A stretch of DNA of 33,875 nt. Origin: Burkholderiales bacterium (lineage in GTDB: Bacteria > Pseudomonadota > Gammaproteobacteria > Burkholderiales > Burkholderiaceae_C). Both the position numbers and the translations under genes were made by a program. Every line of letters begins with the position of its first letter. The stretch's first letter is position 1. Shown piece by piece: positions 1 through 13,604 of the stretch. The DNA is taken from positions 1-33,875 of the forward strand of contig JACRBA010000005.1 of NCBI GenBank assembly GCA_016213265.1, read 5' to 3'. The notes below the pieces were generated by a model. That model was not told the origin of the DNA. It worked only from the letters and a program-made list of their open reading frames with translations, and ran no database searches.

Positions 1-194
1 ACCGCAGACGCCGCGCCAGTGGGCGTGGCCGCCGCGGCCAGCGTGCCCCCACCGCCGGCCGCCGGCGGCGCGCCGGGCGTGGAGACGCAGGCCGACAGGC
101 CCAGCAGCGCCCCCGCCGAGCACCAGGCGCGCCAGGGCGATGGGCGCAACGGCAAGGCGTGGCGGCGACGGCGGAGGGAGGACAGGTCAGGCAT
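1..194 (-). CDS. Lipoprotein, N-terminal part (cut by window edge)
   Basis: Reading the minus strand from the ATG at 194 gives an uninterrupted frame to the window edge (about 64 residues). It starts with a basic stretch (RRRRHALPLR), continues with a hydrophobic segment (SAGALLGLSAC) and has a lipobox LSAC, with the cysteine near residue 39. A Gly/Pro/Ala-rich linker follows. This is the layout of an exported lipoprotein held in the membrane by an acylated cysteine. There is no clear Shine-Dalgarno before the ATG. The catalytic or binding domain lies outside the window, so I cannot name a family. The gene is downstream of the terminator at 215-250, so it is probably a separate transcription unit from the DUF6600 gene. 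The signal peptide is seen directly; any function would be a guess. Confidence 0.6.
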   Translation of the reverse strand, partial: MPDLSSLRRRRHALPLRPSPWRAWCSAGALLGLSACVSTPGAPPAAGGGGTLAAAATPTGAASA

Positions 195-214
195 GGGCGG
201 ACGATGAACGAAAA

Positions 215-250
215 CGGCGTCGGGGCACCATTCTAGGTGCCCCGACGCCG
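215..250 (-). terminator. Rho-independent terminator after the DUF6600 gene
   Basis: Positions 215-229 and 236-250 are perfect inverted repeats: 15 bp arms, GC-rich, with a 6-nt loop. On the minus strand the stem is followed directly by TTTT (211-214 on the plus strand are AAAA). This is the classic intrinsic terminator layout for transcripts running leftwards from the smc-to-DUF6600 block. It lies about 100 bp past the stop codon at 352. The plus-strand copy lacks a T-tract, so termination should be one-way. Confidence 0.88.
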
Positions 251-310
251 CACGGTGGTTGGCCGCCAGTCAGCCGGACACTTTGCCCGGCTTTCCGGTG
301 CGCGCAGGCG

Positions 311-358
311 GTCAGGCGGTCAGGCGGTCAGGCGGTCAGGAGGTCAGGCGGTCAGGCG
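311..358. repeat. Six-copy 8-bp tandem repeat (GTCAGGCG)
   Basis: Six head-to-tail copies of GTCAGGCG fill this stretch; only the fourth differs (GTCAGGAG). A degenerate partial copy precedes it. The array covers the stop codon (352-354) of the minus-strand DUF6600 gene and extends into its 3' untranslated region. Each copy contains TCA, that is TGA on the minus strand. The first repeat met by a ribosome already ends the frame, so a change in copy number would not alter the protein. It is a likely slipped-strand site. Confidence 0.9.
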
Positions 359-2388
359 TTGGGCCGATCTCCGCGCGCGTCGCGGTCCCGGCCGTTCTCG
401 CGGCCGGTGTCACGGCGCTCGCGTCGTTCCTGCCGCTCCTGGCGATCGGCGCGCTCCTGCACGCGCTCTGGCGCCCGCTCGACCTCACGCGGCTGCGGCC
501 GCTCCTGGCTGACGCGCTGCGGACGGTCGTCGCGCGGGCGGTCCTCACGCTGGCGCTCCTCACGCGGCTGCACGCGGGGCGCGGCCGGCGCGGGGTACGG
601 CTGCGGCTGCATGCGAGGCTGCTCGCGCTGCTCGCGTTGCTCAACACGCGGCTCGCGTCCACCCCGCTCGGCGTCGCCGTCACGCCGGATGGGGGCCGGG
701 CTGCCCTCGCGCGGCGCCGGGCTCACCGGCGGGCGGGAGACCGGCGGACGGGCCGGCTGCTCGGCCCGCATGGTGGGGCCCTTCTCGCCGTCGTCGCGCG
801 GCTCACGGGCATCACGCTCCTTGTCGCGCGAGGCCGGTGCCGGCACCACACCGTGGCGCATGGTGGGGCCATCGGCATCGCGGCGGTCCCCATCGCGGCC
901 GGGGTTGTCGCGCGCGGCCGGCTCGCGGCCCTGCGGCGACGGCACCAGGCCGTTGCGCATGGTCGGGCCGTCACCGGCCTGCACGCGGCCACCGCGGGTG
1001 GGCGGGGGCGGCAGCTCGCCGCGCCGCTCGCGGGCCACGGGCTGGCGCGGCGCCAGCGAGGCATCAGCCGGCTTGGGCGGCTCGATGCGGTCCGCCGCCC
1101 GGGGGCTGCGCATCACGCGCACCACGTCGTCGTCGGCCGGGCGCGGCGCCTTGTACACCGCCTCGCGCTTGGTGAGCACGTCGGACGACACCACGGTGAC
1201 GCCACCGCGCACCTGGCTGTTGCGGTACATGATGGGCTGGCGCGGCGGACGCGGGTCGCGGTCATGGATATGGATGTGGGTGACGTTCACCTGCTTGATG
1301 TAGACCGGCGAGACGCGGTAGGCGGGGTAATACACCTCGCGCGGCGCCAGCGGCACCCAGCCCACCGGCTGGCCCCCGCCCACGCGGATGGACATGCTGA
1401 AGTGGCTGCCACCCACCCAAGCGACCATGGCCGGGGCGTAGACCGGACGGCGCACGTAGGTGCCCGGCGCCCAGACCCAGCGGCCACCCCAGTGGACCCA
1501 GCGGCCATAGTGGAAGGGGGCGAAGCCCCAGGGCGCGTCGTCCACCCAGGTCCAGCCCCAGGGGCGCACCCAGGCCCAGCGGCCATAGCGGTAAGGCGCC
1601 CAGCCGGCCACGACGGTAGTGGGGTACCAGACCGCGCCGTACTCGGGGTGGGTGCCCCACTGGCCGTGGCGGTCCAGGTCCTGCGCGCCGGTCATCTCGG
1701 GCGAGATGGGCCGGTTGGCGGCCCAGCGCTGCTCCTGGCCGTCCTCGCGCCGCACCCACTGCTCGAAGTCGTCGTTGACCGGCTGCGTCCAGCTGTAGTG
1801 CGTGCGGCGGTCACGGTCGTCGAACCACAGGTCGGCGCGCTGGCCGGGGCGCAGAGTGAGCTGGCTGTCGCTGGATTCGAAATCGAGCTCACCCACCGAC
1901 ACACCGGCCAGGGTGCCGCGGTCGGTGCGGTCCAGGCGGAACAGGCCGGCACCGCGCGGTGCGAAGCGGCCCTCCGGGGTGGTGATCTGGATCTCGCGCG
2001 CCACCTCGTACTCGCGCACGCGCACAGCTGCCGCGCCGCTGTGGAGCATGAGCTCGATGCGGTCATCGTCCAGCCGGGCGATCTCCAGGTCGCTGGCCTC
2101 GTCCAGTCGGATGGTGGTGGAGCCGATCTCCAGCACCGCACGGCCACCGCGGTCGGTGGCCAGGCGGTCCGCCGTGGTCAGCGGGCGGTTCAGGCTGGCG
2201 GTCTGCCACTCGCCCTGCCCTTCCTCCAGCAGCCAGACCTGGCCGCGCCCCTCCGCCAGCCGGCCGACGCGGCCAGGCGGGTCGTCGGAGGCCTGCGCGG
2301 CCATGCCAGCCAGTGCCAGCCCGCCCGCAAGAAGGCCTGCGGCCAGCCGGCGGCCGGCAAAAGGCAGGCGATGAATCCAATCGTGCAT
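352..2388 (-). CDS. FecR-like/DUF6600 exported protein with Arg/Pro-rich tail
   Basis: This is a predicted exported protein of about 678 residues. I chose the ATG at 2388 because GGAG lies 7 nt upstream and a signal peptide follows directly ([20 protein letters not shown]); the frame opens further upstream at 2421. After the signal come a FecR-like beta-rich region (about residues 35-200) and a Trp/Tyr/Gly-rich region typical of DUF6600 proteins (WAPYRYGRWAWV, WGFAPFHYGRWV, WVWAPGTYV). The C-terminal third is charged low-complexity sequence rich in Arg, Glu, Asp and Pro. That tail carries three spaced GPTMR motifs, near 958, 858 and 769 on the plus strand. The role is unknown; the family is usually treated as periplasmic or surface exposed. 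It is the last gene of the leftward block and is followed by a strong terminator. The domain call is confident, a function is not. Confidence 0.8.
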   Translation of the reverse strand: MHDWIHRLPFAGRRLAAGLLAGGLALAGMAAQASDDPPGRVGRLAEGRGQVWLLEEGQGEWQTASLNRPLTTADRLATDRGGRAVLEIGSTTIRLDEASDLEIARLDDDRIELMLHSGAAAVRVREYEVAREIQITTPEGRFAPRGAGLFRLDRTDRGTLAGVSVGELDFESSDSQLTLRPGQRADLWFDDRDRRTHYSWTQPVNDDFEQWVRREDGQEQRWAANRPISPEMTGAQDLDRHGQWGTHPEYGAVWYPTTVVAGWAPYRYGRWAWVRPWGWTWVDDAPWGFAPFHYGRWVHWGGRWVWAPGTYVRRPVYAPAMVAWVGGSHFSMSIRVGGGQPVGWVPLAPREVYYPAYRVSPVYIKQVNVTHIHIHDRDPRPPRQPIMYRNSQVRGGVTVVSSDVLTKREAVYKAPRPADDDVVRVMRSPRAADRIEPPKPADASLAPRQPVARERRGELPPPPTRGGRVQAGDGPTMRNGLVPSPQGREPAARDNPGRDGDRRDADGPTMRHGVVPAPASRDKERDAREPRDDGEKGPTMRAEQPARPPVSRPPVSPAPREGSPAPIRRDGDAERGGREPRVEQREQREQPRMQPQPYPAPAAPRVQPREERQREDRPRDDRPQRVSQERPQPREVERAPERVQERADRQERQERRERRDTGRENGRDRDARGDRPNA

Positions 2389-2479
2389 GGTGGTCTCCAG
2401 GGTTCCGCCTCGACAACGCATCAGCCACAGTGGCGGCTGACCGCCGAGTGTTTCCGGGCTGTAACGGGTCGAGGGGGAG

Positions 2480-3031
2480 TCAATCGTCGCTGGCCGCGTC
2501 CAGCCCCGGGAACAGCACGCTGGTGAAGCCCAGCCGCGTCAGGTCGCGCATGCGGGTGGGGTAGAGCCGGCCGATGAGGTGGTCGCACTCGTGCTGCACC
2601 ACACGCGCATGGAAGCCCTCGGCCTCGCGGTCCAGCGGCCGGCCCGTGATGTCCTGCCCCTGGTAGCGGATGCGCCGCCAGCGCGGCACCACACCGCGCA
2701 GACCGGGTACCGAGAGACAGCCCTCCCAGCCGTCCTCCTCCAGCACCTCGCCATCCGGCTCGGGCGCGGGCGTGATTACGGGGTTGAGCAACACGGTCAT
2801 GGGCACGGGCGGGGCGTCGGGGTAGCGCTCGCTGCGCTCGAAGCCGAAGATCACCAGCTGCAGGTCCACACCGATCTGCGGTGCGGCCAGTCCCGCCCCG
2901 TTGGCCGCACGCATGGTGTCCATCATGTCCTGCACCAGCGCATGCAGGGCCGGCGTGTCGAACTCGACCACCGGGGTGGCCACGCGCAGCAGGCGCGGAT
3001 CGCCCATCTTCAGGATCTCTCGCACCGCCAT
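2480..3031 (-). CDS. def: Peptide deformylase
   Basis: This 183-residue metalloenzyme removes the formyl group from the N-terminal methionine of new proteins at the ribosome. All three family motifs are present: [10 protein letters not shown] (45-54), EGCLS (103-107, metal-ligand Cys105) and HECDH (147-151, two metal-ligand histidines and the catalytic glutamate). The length is slightly above the usual 165-175, with an acidic C-terminal tail. It follows ligA by only 17 bp on the same strand, so it is probably cotranscribed with it. def is more often found beside fmt, so this copy may be one of two paralogues; that is inference, since the rest of the genome is not visible. Confidence 0.95.
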   Translation of the reverse strand: MAVREILKMGDPRLLRVATPVVEFDTPALHALVQDMMDTMRAANGAGLAAPQIGVDLQLVIFGFERSERYPDAPPVPMTVLLNPVITPAPEPDGEVLEEDGWEGCLSVPGLRGVVPRWRRIRYQGQDITGRPLDREAEGFHARVVQHECDHLIGRLYPTRMRDLTRLGFTSVLFPGLDAASDD

Positions 3032-3048
3032 CGGGAGGGCCCTCGTGC

Positions 3049-5160
<2,112 letters not shown>

Positions 5161-6054
5161 TCAGCGGGGATCGGGCACGCCGAACAGGGCGGCGCCGTTG
5201 GCCCATGCCACCCGGCTCGCCAGTGCAGGCTCCAGGCCGCCCAGCCAGCGCCGGGCATCCGTCATCAGCGCCTCGTAGGACTCCCAGCGTGCATTCACCC
5301 AGGTGTCCGAGCCGATCACGAAGCGGTCTGGGAAGGCCTCGATGAGCGCACGCCAGTCGGGGCTGAGCTGGCCGTCGGCCTGGGTGAGGCCGGGCCGGTA
5401 GGACAGCTCGCCCATCAGCGTGGGATGCGCGGCCAGCAGCGCCCGCACGCGGTCCACCGGCACGCCGCCGATGCCGCTGTGCGCCCAGATCAGCCTCGCC
5501 CCGGGGGCGTGGGCGAAGAGCTTCTCGATCGCCACGTCGTCCACGTGCGCCAGTACCGCCAGGCGGCGCGCCTGCGCCAGCTGCATCAGGCGCCGCGCCA
5601 CCGGTCCGTCGGCGTTCGTGCTGTCGTACAGGTGGAACTCGCCCAGCCCGCGGTATGGCCCCGCCGCGGTGCCGGCCCTCAGCTCGGCCTCCACCATGCG
5701 TTCGATGGACGCGTCCTGGAACCAGCCGGTGTAGTCGGCGCGGTCGCGGTACAGCCGCACGAAAGGCACCACCGTGATGCCCGCCGCGCGCACGGCGGGC
5801 GACGCGGCCAGCACGCGGGTGCCGTCGTTGGGCCGGCTGTTCGCCACGATGGCGCGCACGCCGGCGGCCTGCATGCGCCGCACCACGTCGGCCACGGGGC
5901 GGGGCCCGGCAGCCGCCTCGACGTTGTAGTGCAGGTGCGCGTCGAACAGCGGGCCCGCGTAGGGCGCGGGCTGCGGCGCCCAGGCCCCGGCGAACGAGGC
6001 CCCGAGCGATGCGCCGAGCAGCGCGAGCCCTGCCCATGCGGCGCGGCGCTTCAT
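5161..6054 (-). CDS. Secreted amidohydrolase-family TIM-barrel protein
   Basis: This 297-residue protein starts at the ATG at 6054, which overlaps the upstream stop as ATGA; an upstream extension of the frame has no coding character. An N-terminal signal ([25 protein letters not shown]) is followed by the metal-site motif DAHLHY at the first barrel strand. Later it has [14 protein letters not shown] and IGSDTW, which fit the histidine and aspartate positions of the amidohydrolase-2 superfamily. The substrate cannot be told from sequence. It lies between paeA and ligA and is translationally coupled to paeA, so the two may share a task at the envelope; that is inference. It could also be a lactonase-like or decarboxylase-like member of the superfamily. 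Confidence 0.8.
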   Translation of the reverse strand: MKRRAAWAGLALLGASLGASFAGAWAPQPAPYAGPLFDAHLHYNVEAAAGPRPVADVVRRMQAAGVRAIVANSRPNDGTRVLAASPAVRAAGITVVPFVRLYRDRADYTGWFQDASIERMVEAELRAGTAAGPYRGLGEFHLYDSTNADGPVARRLMQLAQARRLAVLAHVDDVAIEKLFAHAPGARLIWAHSGIGGVPVDRVRALLAAHPTLMGELSYRPGLTQADGQLSPDWRALIEAFPDRFVIGSDTWVNARWESYEALMTDARRWLGGLEPALASRVAWANGAALFGVPDPR

Positions 6055-7382
6055 GCCGCCTCCGAGGCGGCCGGCACGCGCGTGACCATCACCTGGTCCA
6101 CGCGGTGGCGATCCACGTCCACGACCTCGAAACGCCACCCCTCCCACACCACCTGGTCGGTGCGCCGGGGGATGCGGCGCAGCATCACCATGAGAAACCC
6201 GGCCAGCGTGTCGTACTGGCCGGGCTGCGGCCAGTCGTCGATGCCGAGCGCGCGCTGCAAGTCAGGCACGGGCGTGCTGCCATCGGCCAGGAAGCTGCCA
6301 TCGTCGCGCCGCACGATCTGCTCCTCGTCGGGCTGGCCCACCATGGCGGCCATCACGGTGCTCATCACGTCGTTGAGCGTAATCACGCCCACCACCAGGC
6401 TGTACTCGTTCACGATGACGGCGAAGTCCTCGTGCGCCGAGCGGAACTGCGAGAGCATCTCCGCGAGCGTGAGCCGGTCGGGCACGATCAGCACCTTCTT
6501 CACCAGGCCCGACTCGGCACAGGCCCGCAGCGCCAGCGGCTGGCCCAGCAGCACGCGCTGGAACAGGTCCGTCGCGTCCACGTAACCCAGCACCTCGTCG
6601 ATGCCCTCGGCGCAGACCAGGTAGGTGGAGTGCGGCTGCTCGGCCACGCGGGTGCGGATCAGGGCCTCGTCGTCGTCCATCGAGAGGTAGACCACGCGCT
6701 CGCGTGTGGTCATGGCCGTCTCGACCGTGCGCGTGTCCAGCTCGAACACGTTCTCGATCACCTGCTGCTCTTCGCTGGCCACGGCCCCGGCCTGGGCCCC
6801 GGCCGCCGTGAGCGCCAGGATGTCGTGGTGCGTCACCCGGTCGTCACGCTGCTGGGGCAGGCCGAGCAGGCGGGACAGCGCGTTGGACACACCGTTGAAG
6901 GCCCAGACCAGCGGCATCAGCAGCGTGGCCAGCACGCTCATGGGGCCCACCGTGCGCATGGCCAGGCGCTCCGGGTCGTTCATGCCCAGCCGGCGCGGCA
7001 CCAGGTCGGCCAGCACGATGAACAGCGCCGTGATGGTGAGGAACGACAGCGCGAAGCCCAGCGTCTGCGCCTGCGGGCCCGGCAGCGCCAACGACAGCAG
7101 GGCCGCGTAATGCGGGGTGAGCGCGCCCTCGCCCACGATGCCGCCCAGGATGGCGACCATGTTCAGGCCGATCTGCACCACGGTGAAGTAATGCCCCGGC
7201 TGCTCCTGCACCGCAAGCACCCGCTCGGCGCGCAGGTCGCCGTCGTCGGCCAGGCGACGCAGGCGCAGGCGCCGCGACGCTGCCACGGAGATCTCGGCGA
7301 CGGAGAAGAAGGCCGCGCCGGCGATCAGCAGCGCGATGGCCAGCAGGTCGGGCAGCAGCTCGGAGAGCAGGTCGGAGGACAT
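6051..7382 (-). CDS. paeA: CNNM/CBS/CorC membrane protein, PaeA (YtfL) type
   Basis: This 443-residue inner-membrane protein resembles Escherichia coli YtfL along its whole length as I recall that sequence. It has an N-terminal CNNM transmembrane domain ([39 protein letters not shown], about residues 10-200), then a CBS pair ([52 protein letters not shown], about 225-350) and a C-terminal CorC_HlyC domain ([27 protein letters not shown]). The E. coli protein has been linked to export of putrescine and cadaverine; other members handle divalent cations. I chose the ATG at 7382; another in-frame ATG at 7394 is equally possible, since neither has a strong ribosome site. It follows zipA by 46 bp and overlaps the amidohydrolase start. 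Confidence 0.85.
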   Translation of the reverse strand: MSSDLLSELLPDLLAIALLIAGAAFFSVAEISVAASRRLRLRRLADDGDLRAERVLAVQEQPGHYFTVVQIGLNMVAILGGIVGEGALTPHYAALLSLALPGPQAQTLGFALSFLTITALFIVLADLVPRRLGMNDPERLAMRTVGPMSVLATLLMPLVWAFNGVSNALSRLLGLPQQRDDRVTHHDILALTAAGAQAGAVASEEQQVIENVFELDTRTVETAMTTRERVVYLSMDDDEALIRTRVAEQPHSTYLVCAEGIDEVLGYVDATDLFQRVLLGQPLALRACAESGLVKKVLIVPDRLTLAEMLSQFRSAHEDFAVIVNEYSLVVGVITLNDVMSTVMAAMVGQPDEEQIVRRDDGSFLADGSTPVPDLQRALGIDDWPQPGQYDTLAGFLMVMLRRIPRRTDQVVWEGWRFEVVDVDRHRVDQVMVTRVPAASEAA

Positions 7383-7428
7383 GGCCGCGAGCATACGGCC
7401 ACTGCCACCGCCCGCCGCCAGCCCGCCG

Positions 7429-8484
7429 TCAGCTGAACAGACGACGCGCCGCCGGGCAGCCGGCGGCCAGGTCGCGCGCCTCCAGGGCGCGGTACAGGCG
7501 CTCCAGCTCCTGGCCGATGGCGGCGAAGGCGTGCAGCGTGATGGGTCGGCCCTGGTCGTCCACCAGGGTGGCATCCAGGTCGTCTGCCAGCTTGCGGGCA
7601 CATTCCTGCCAGGCGGCGAACGGCTCGGCATCCTCCCGCGTCTGCGGCACGTCGAGGCTCAACTGCACCTCGCGCAGGGCAGCATGGCCCGGGTCTTCGG
7701 CCAGCGCAGCCTGGGCGTCGAAGGCCAGCACCAGCAGCGGCGGCGCGCCCTCCTCGGCCGCTGGCAGCACCAGGCGCCCCGGCACGGCGCCGGGCACGAA
7801 ACCGTGGCGCCCAGCCACCTGCTGCACATAGCCCACCGACCACGCGATGCTGTTGGCGCGCAGCACGGCCGTGAGCTGCGCATCGTGCTGGCTGGCGAAG
7901 CCGTCCAGCTCGCGGGCGCGCGCCACCACGTCGAGCATGTCGGGGAAGTCGGCCATCGCGCCGACCGCGTCCGCGAAGCCCTGCACCTTCTGCACGAACT
8001 CGGAGTACTCGATCTCGTTGAGCGCCCCGTGGCGGTTGGCCATCTGCAGACCGGCCTGGAACTCGCCGTAGCGCTGGCCCGCGCGCAGCGGCTCCCATTC
8101 GCCCGTCTCGGCATTCAGGCCTTCCAGGTGGAAGGGCTTGTTGCCCGCGCGGCGGCTGCCGGGCTGGTGCTGCATGGCCATGTCGCCCGTCACGGGCTGC
8201 TCAGGGGTGAGGGTGGCCACGGCGTCGATCAGGGGGTCCACCTTGGCCAGCCGGCGGGGCGATGCGGGAGCCAGCGCACGGGGCGGCGCCGCGGCATCGG
8301 CGGGGTCGCCATCGAGATCGGGCTCGAAGGCGCCGGGCAAGGTGGGCTCCACGCGGGCCAGCGGATCGATGGCCGGCGCGTGCGCGATGCGTGGCCGCTG
8401 GCGGCGCGCCGACCAGGCGCCGTGCACCACCACGGCCAGCAGCACCACGCCCGCCAGCATGGCCAGTGCGATCGTGAGGTTCAT
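7429..8484 (-). CDS. zipA: Cell division protein ZipA-like
   Basis: This 351-residue protein has the ZipA plan: a single N-terminal membrane anchor (LTIALAMLAGVVLLAVVV, residues 3-20), a Pro/Ala-rich charged linker to about residue 120, and a C-terminal globular domain that would bind the FtsZ tail. Sequence conservation of ZipA is low in betaproteobacteria, so the call rests on architecture plus position directly after smc and upstream of ligA (zipA-ligA are adjacent in many gammaproteobacteria). The C-terminal domain region (HLEGLNAETGEWEPL onward) is longer than in E. coli. In the cell it would tether the FtsZ ring to the inner membrane. The gene lies 37 bp after smc. Confidence 0.75.
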   Translation of the reverse strand: MNLTIALAMLAGVVLLAVVVHGAWSARRQRPRIAHAPAIDPLARVEPTLPGAFEPDLDGDPADAAAPPRALAPASPRRLAKVDPLIDAVATLTPEQPVTGDMAMQHQPGSRRAGNKPFHLEGLNAETGEWEPLRAGQRYGEFQAGLQMANRHGALNEIEYSEFVQKVQGFADAVGAMADFPDMLDVVARARELDGFASQHDAQLTAVLRANSIAWSVGYVQQVAGRHGFVPGAVPGRLVLPAAEEGAPPLLVLAFDAQAALAEDPGHAALREVQLSLDVPQTREDAEPFAAWQECARKLADDLDATLVDDQGRPITLHAFAAIGQELERLYRALEARDLAAGCPAARRLFS

Positions 8485-8521
8485 GGACAGTCCCTTCGCG
8501 CCGACGAGCGGCCCGCTGCGC

Positions 8522-12037
<3,516 letters not shown>

Positions 12038-12143
12038 GGAAGGCGGGAGGCAGCGTTCAGATGCCGCTTTAAGTCTTTGATTTGCTTGGCTTTTTTAGCC
12101 AGCCAGCGGGCGCCGAAAAGCCCGGGATGATACCATCGCCCCC
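12038..12143. promoter_or_regulatory. Divergent spacer between smc and queF
   Basis: This 106-bp spacer is visibly richer in A and T than its surroundings (a TTTAAGTCTTTGATTTGC stretch near 12068-12085 and a TTTTTT run near 12091), as expected for a divergent promoter region. GATACC at 12129-12134 lies 9 nt before the queF ATG. On the other strand the same bases read GGTATCATC, which contains TATCAT, one mismatch from a consensus -10. No convincing -35 was found for either direction, so the exact start sites are uncertain. Confidence 0.5.
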
Positions 12144-12635
12144 ATGCCACGCACTGCCAAGCCCCGCGCCGCCCGGGCGGCCACCGCGCCGACGCAGCGG
12201 CCCATGCCGCCCAACCCGCCGAGCGCCCCCTCGAAGGAACTGCACGTCTTCCCCAACCCGTCGCCCGAGCGCGACTACGTGATCCAGTTCCAGATCCCCG
12301 AGTTCACCTGCCACTGCCCGCTGACGGGCCAGCCCGATTTCGCGCACTTCACCATCGACATGGTGTGCGACAAGCTGTGCGTGGAGCTCAAGAGCCTGAA
12401 GATGTACATGTGGAGCTTCCGCAACGAAGGCGCGTTCCACGAGAAGGTCACCAACGACATCCTCACCAAGATCGTCGAGACCACGAAGCCACGCTACGCG
12501 CGCATCACCGCCCGCTGGTACGTGCGTGGCGGCATCTACACCAACGTGGTGGCCGAGCATCGCAAGCGCGGCTGGAAGCCCCAGCCAGTGGTGAGCCTGC
12601 CCGAGCACCGCATGGAAGGCGGCCTGCTGGGATGA
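12144..12635 (+). CDS. queF: NADPH-dependent 7-cyano-7-deazaguanine reductase, short form
   Basis: This 163-residue protein reduces preQ0 to preQ1 in the synthesis of queuosine, a modified base of tRNA anticodons. The catalytic region is [14 protein letters not shown] (53-66), with Cys58 in the position of the thioimide-forming cysteine and Asp65 as the partner acid. The QueF motif for NADPH binding is ELKSLKMY (81-88). An [12 protein letters not shown] segment follows. The first 30 residues are a Pro/Ala/Arg-rich tail not needed by the fold, so an internal ATG at 12204 is an alternative start. No Shine-Dalgarno precedes either. Its stop overlaps the GNAT start as ATGA. Confidence 0.95.
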   Translation: MPRTAKPRAARAATAPTQRPMPPNPPSAPSKELHVFPNPSPERDYVIQFQIPEFTCHCPLTGQPDFAHFTIDMVCDKLCVELKSLKMYMWSFRNEGAFHEKVTNDILTKIVETTKPRYARITARWYVRGGIYTNVVAEHRKRGWKPQPVVSLPEHRMEGGLLG

Positions 12636-13192
12636 CGGCCCGCGCCGAGGCACCGCGCGAGCTCACCACGCCCCGCCTGGTGCTGCGGCAGTTCAACGCG
12701 GACGACCACCCCGCGTTCGCCGACATGTGCGCCGACGAGGCCGTGATGCGCCACATCGGCAGGGGCGGCCCGCTGTCGCCCCACGACGCCTGGCGCAGCA
12801 TGGCGGCCATGCTGGGGCACTGGGCGCTGCTGGGCTTCGGCCAATGGGCGCTGGAAGAACGGGCCACCGGCCAGCTCATCGGCCGCGCGGGCTTTCTGCA
12901 GCCCGCGGGCTGGCCCGGCTTCGAGCTGGGTTACCTGCTGGCCCGGCCGCACTGGGGCCGCGGGCTGGCGCGGGAGGCCTGCCATGCCGCCATCGACGTG
13001 GCCCGCCACCACCTGGGCCGCACGCAGGCCATCAGCCTGATCCGCCCCGACAACACCGCCTCCATCCGCCTGGCCGAGTCGCTCGGCGCCCGCCTGGGCG
13101 AGCGCATCGATTTCCTCGGCGGGCCGGTGCTGCGCTACGAACACCACTGGGCGCCGCCGTCCGGGCCACCAAACCATGGGACGTCTGGCTGA
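12632..13192 (+). CDS. GNAT-family N-acetyltransferase (RimJ/RimL type)
   Basis: This 186-residue protein starts at the ATG at 12632, overlapping the queF stop. It has the Acetyltransf_3 layout: an opening [11 protein letters not shown], a central [20 protein letters not shown], then [19 protein letters not shown], which matches motif A for acetyl-CoA binding (R/Q-x-x-G-x-G/A), and a closing [20 protein letters not shown]. Members acetylate ribosomal-protein N-termini, amino acids or small amines; the substrate here is not determinable. Coupling to queF suggests shared expression rather than proven shared function. The 3' end overlaps the next gene by 17 bp in another frame. Confidence 0.88.
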   Translation: MTARAEAPRELTTPRLVLRQFNADDHPAFADMCADEAVMRHIGRGGPLSPHDAWRSMAAMLGHWALLGFGQWALEERATGQLIGRAGFLQPAGWPGFELGYLLARPHWGRGLAREACHAAIDVARHHLGRTQAISLIRPDNTASIRLAESLGARLGERIDFLGGPVLRYEHHWAPPSGPPNHGTSG

Positions 13193-13604
13193 CCACCCCC
13201 CGTACCAGAAATACGCCGTGGCGGTGCGCCGCAGCCGCATCGATGGCTTCGGCGTGTTCGCGCTCGAGCCGGTGCCGCGCGGCCAGAAGATCGGCGAGGT
13301 GCGGGGTGAGCCGATCAGCGTGTCCGAGGCGCGCCGCCGGGCCGCCACGCTCGAGCGCATCATGATCGTGGAGATCTCGCCCCGGACGGCGGTGGATCTC
13401 GCCCGGTCCACCGACCCGATGCGATTCACCAACCACAGCTGCCAGCCCAACGGCCGGCTGTCCATCCAGGACGGCCGCATCGAGTTCTACGCCCTGCGCG
13501 ACATCGCCGTCGCCGAAGAGATCACCGTGGCCTACGGTGAAACGCACCATGCGGGCCGGCTGGCCTGCCGCTGCGGCGCGCCGGGCTGCGTGGGCCGGCT
13601 CTAG
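13176..13604 (+). CDS. SET-domain protein, putative lysine methyltransferase
   Basis: This compact 142-residue protein is almost entirely SET domain. SET-N is seen as [13 protein letters not shown] (24-36). The pseudoknot motif is [10 protein letters not shown] (83-92), followed by the [12 protein letters not shown] strand (114-125) with the catalytic-type tyrosine. A small cysteine cluster, [10 protein letters not shown] (131-140), matches a post-SET zinc site. In eukaryotes such domains move a methyl group from S-adenosylmethionine to lysines; bacterial members are known but their substrates are largely not. It is third in the queF-GNAT-SET operon and overlaps the GNAT gene by 17 bp. The stop TAG shares the CTAG tetramer with the stop of the converging kinase gene. 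Confidence 0.9.
   Translation: MGRLADHPPYQKYAVAVRRSRIDGFGVFALEPVPRGQKIGEVRGEPISVSEARRRAATLERIMIVEISPRTAVDLARSTDPMRFTNHSCQPNGRLSIQDGRIEFYALRDIAVAEEITVAYGETHHAGRLACRCGAPGCVGRL

Noticed and set aside
2421..2440. Inverted repeat TCAGCC...GGCTGA between def and the DUF6600 gene
   Set aside because: Only 6-bp arms with an 8-nt loop and no T-tract; not enough for a terminator call.
259..2526. A 755-codon plus-strand frame opposite the DUF6600 gene
   Set aside because: Composition is Ala/Arg/His/Val noise, it crosses the tandem repeat and the def stop, and the opposite strand has a signal peptide and known domains.
7395..7631. N-terminal extension of the paeA frame to 7631
   Set aside because: It would run deep into zipA and reads as Arg/Trp/Pro noise, whereas the conserved YtfL-type N-terminus begins just after 7382.
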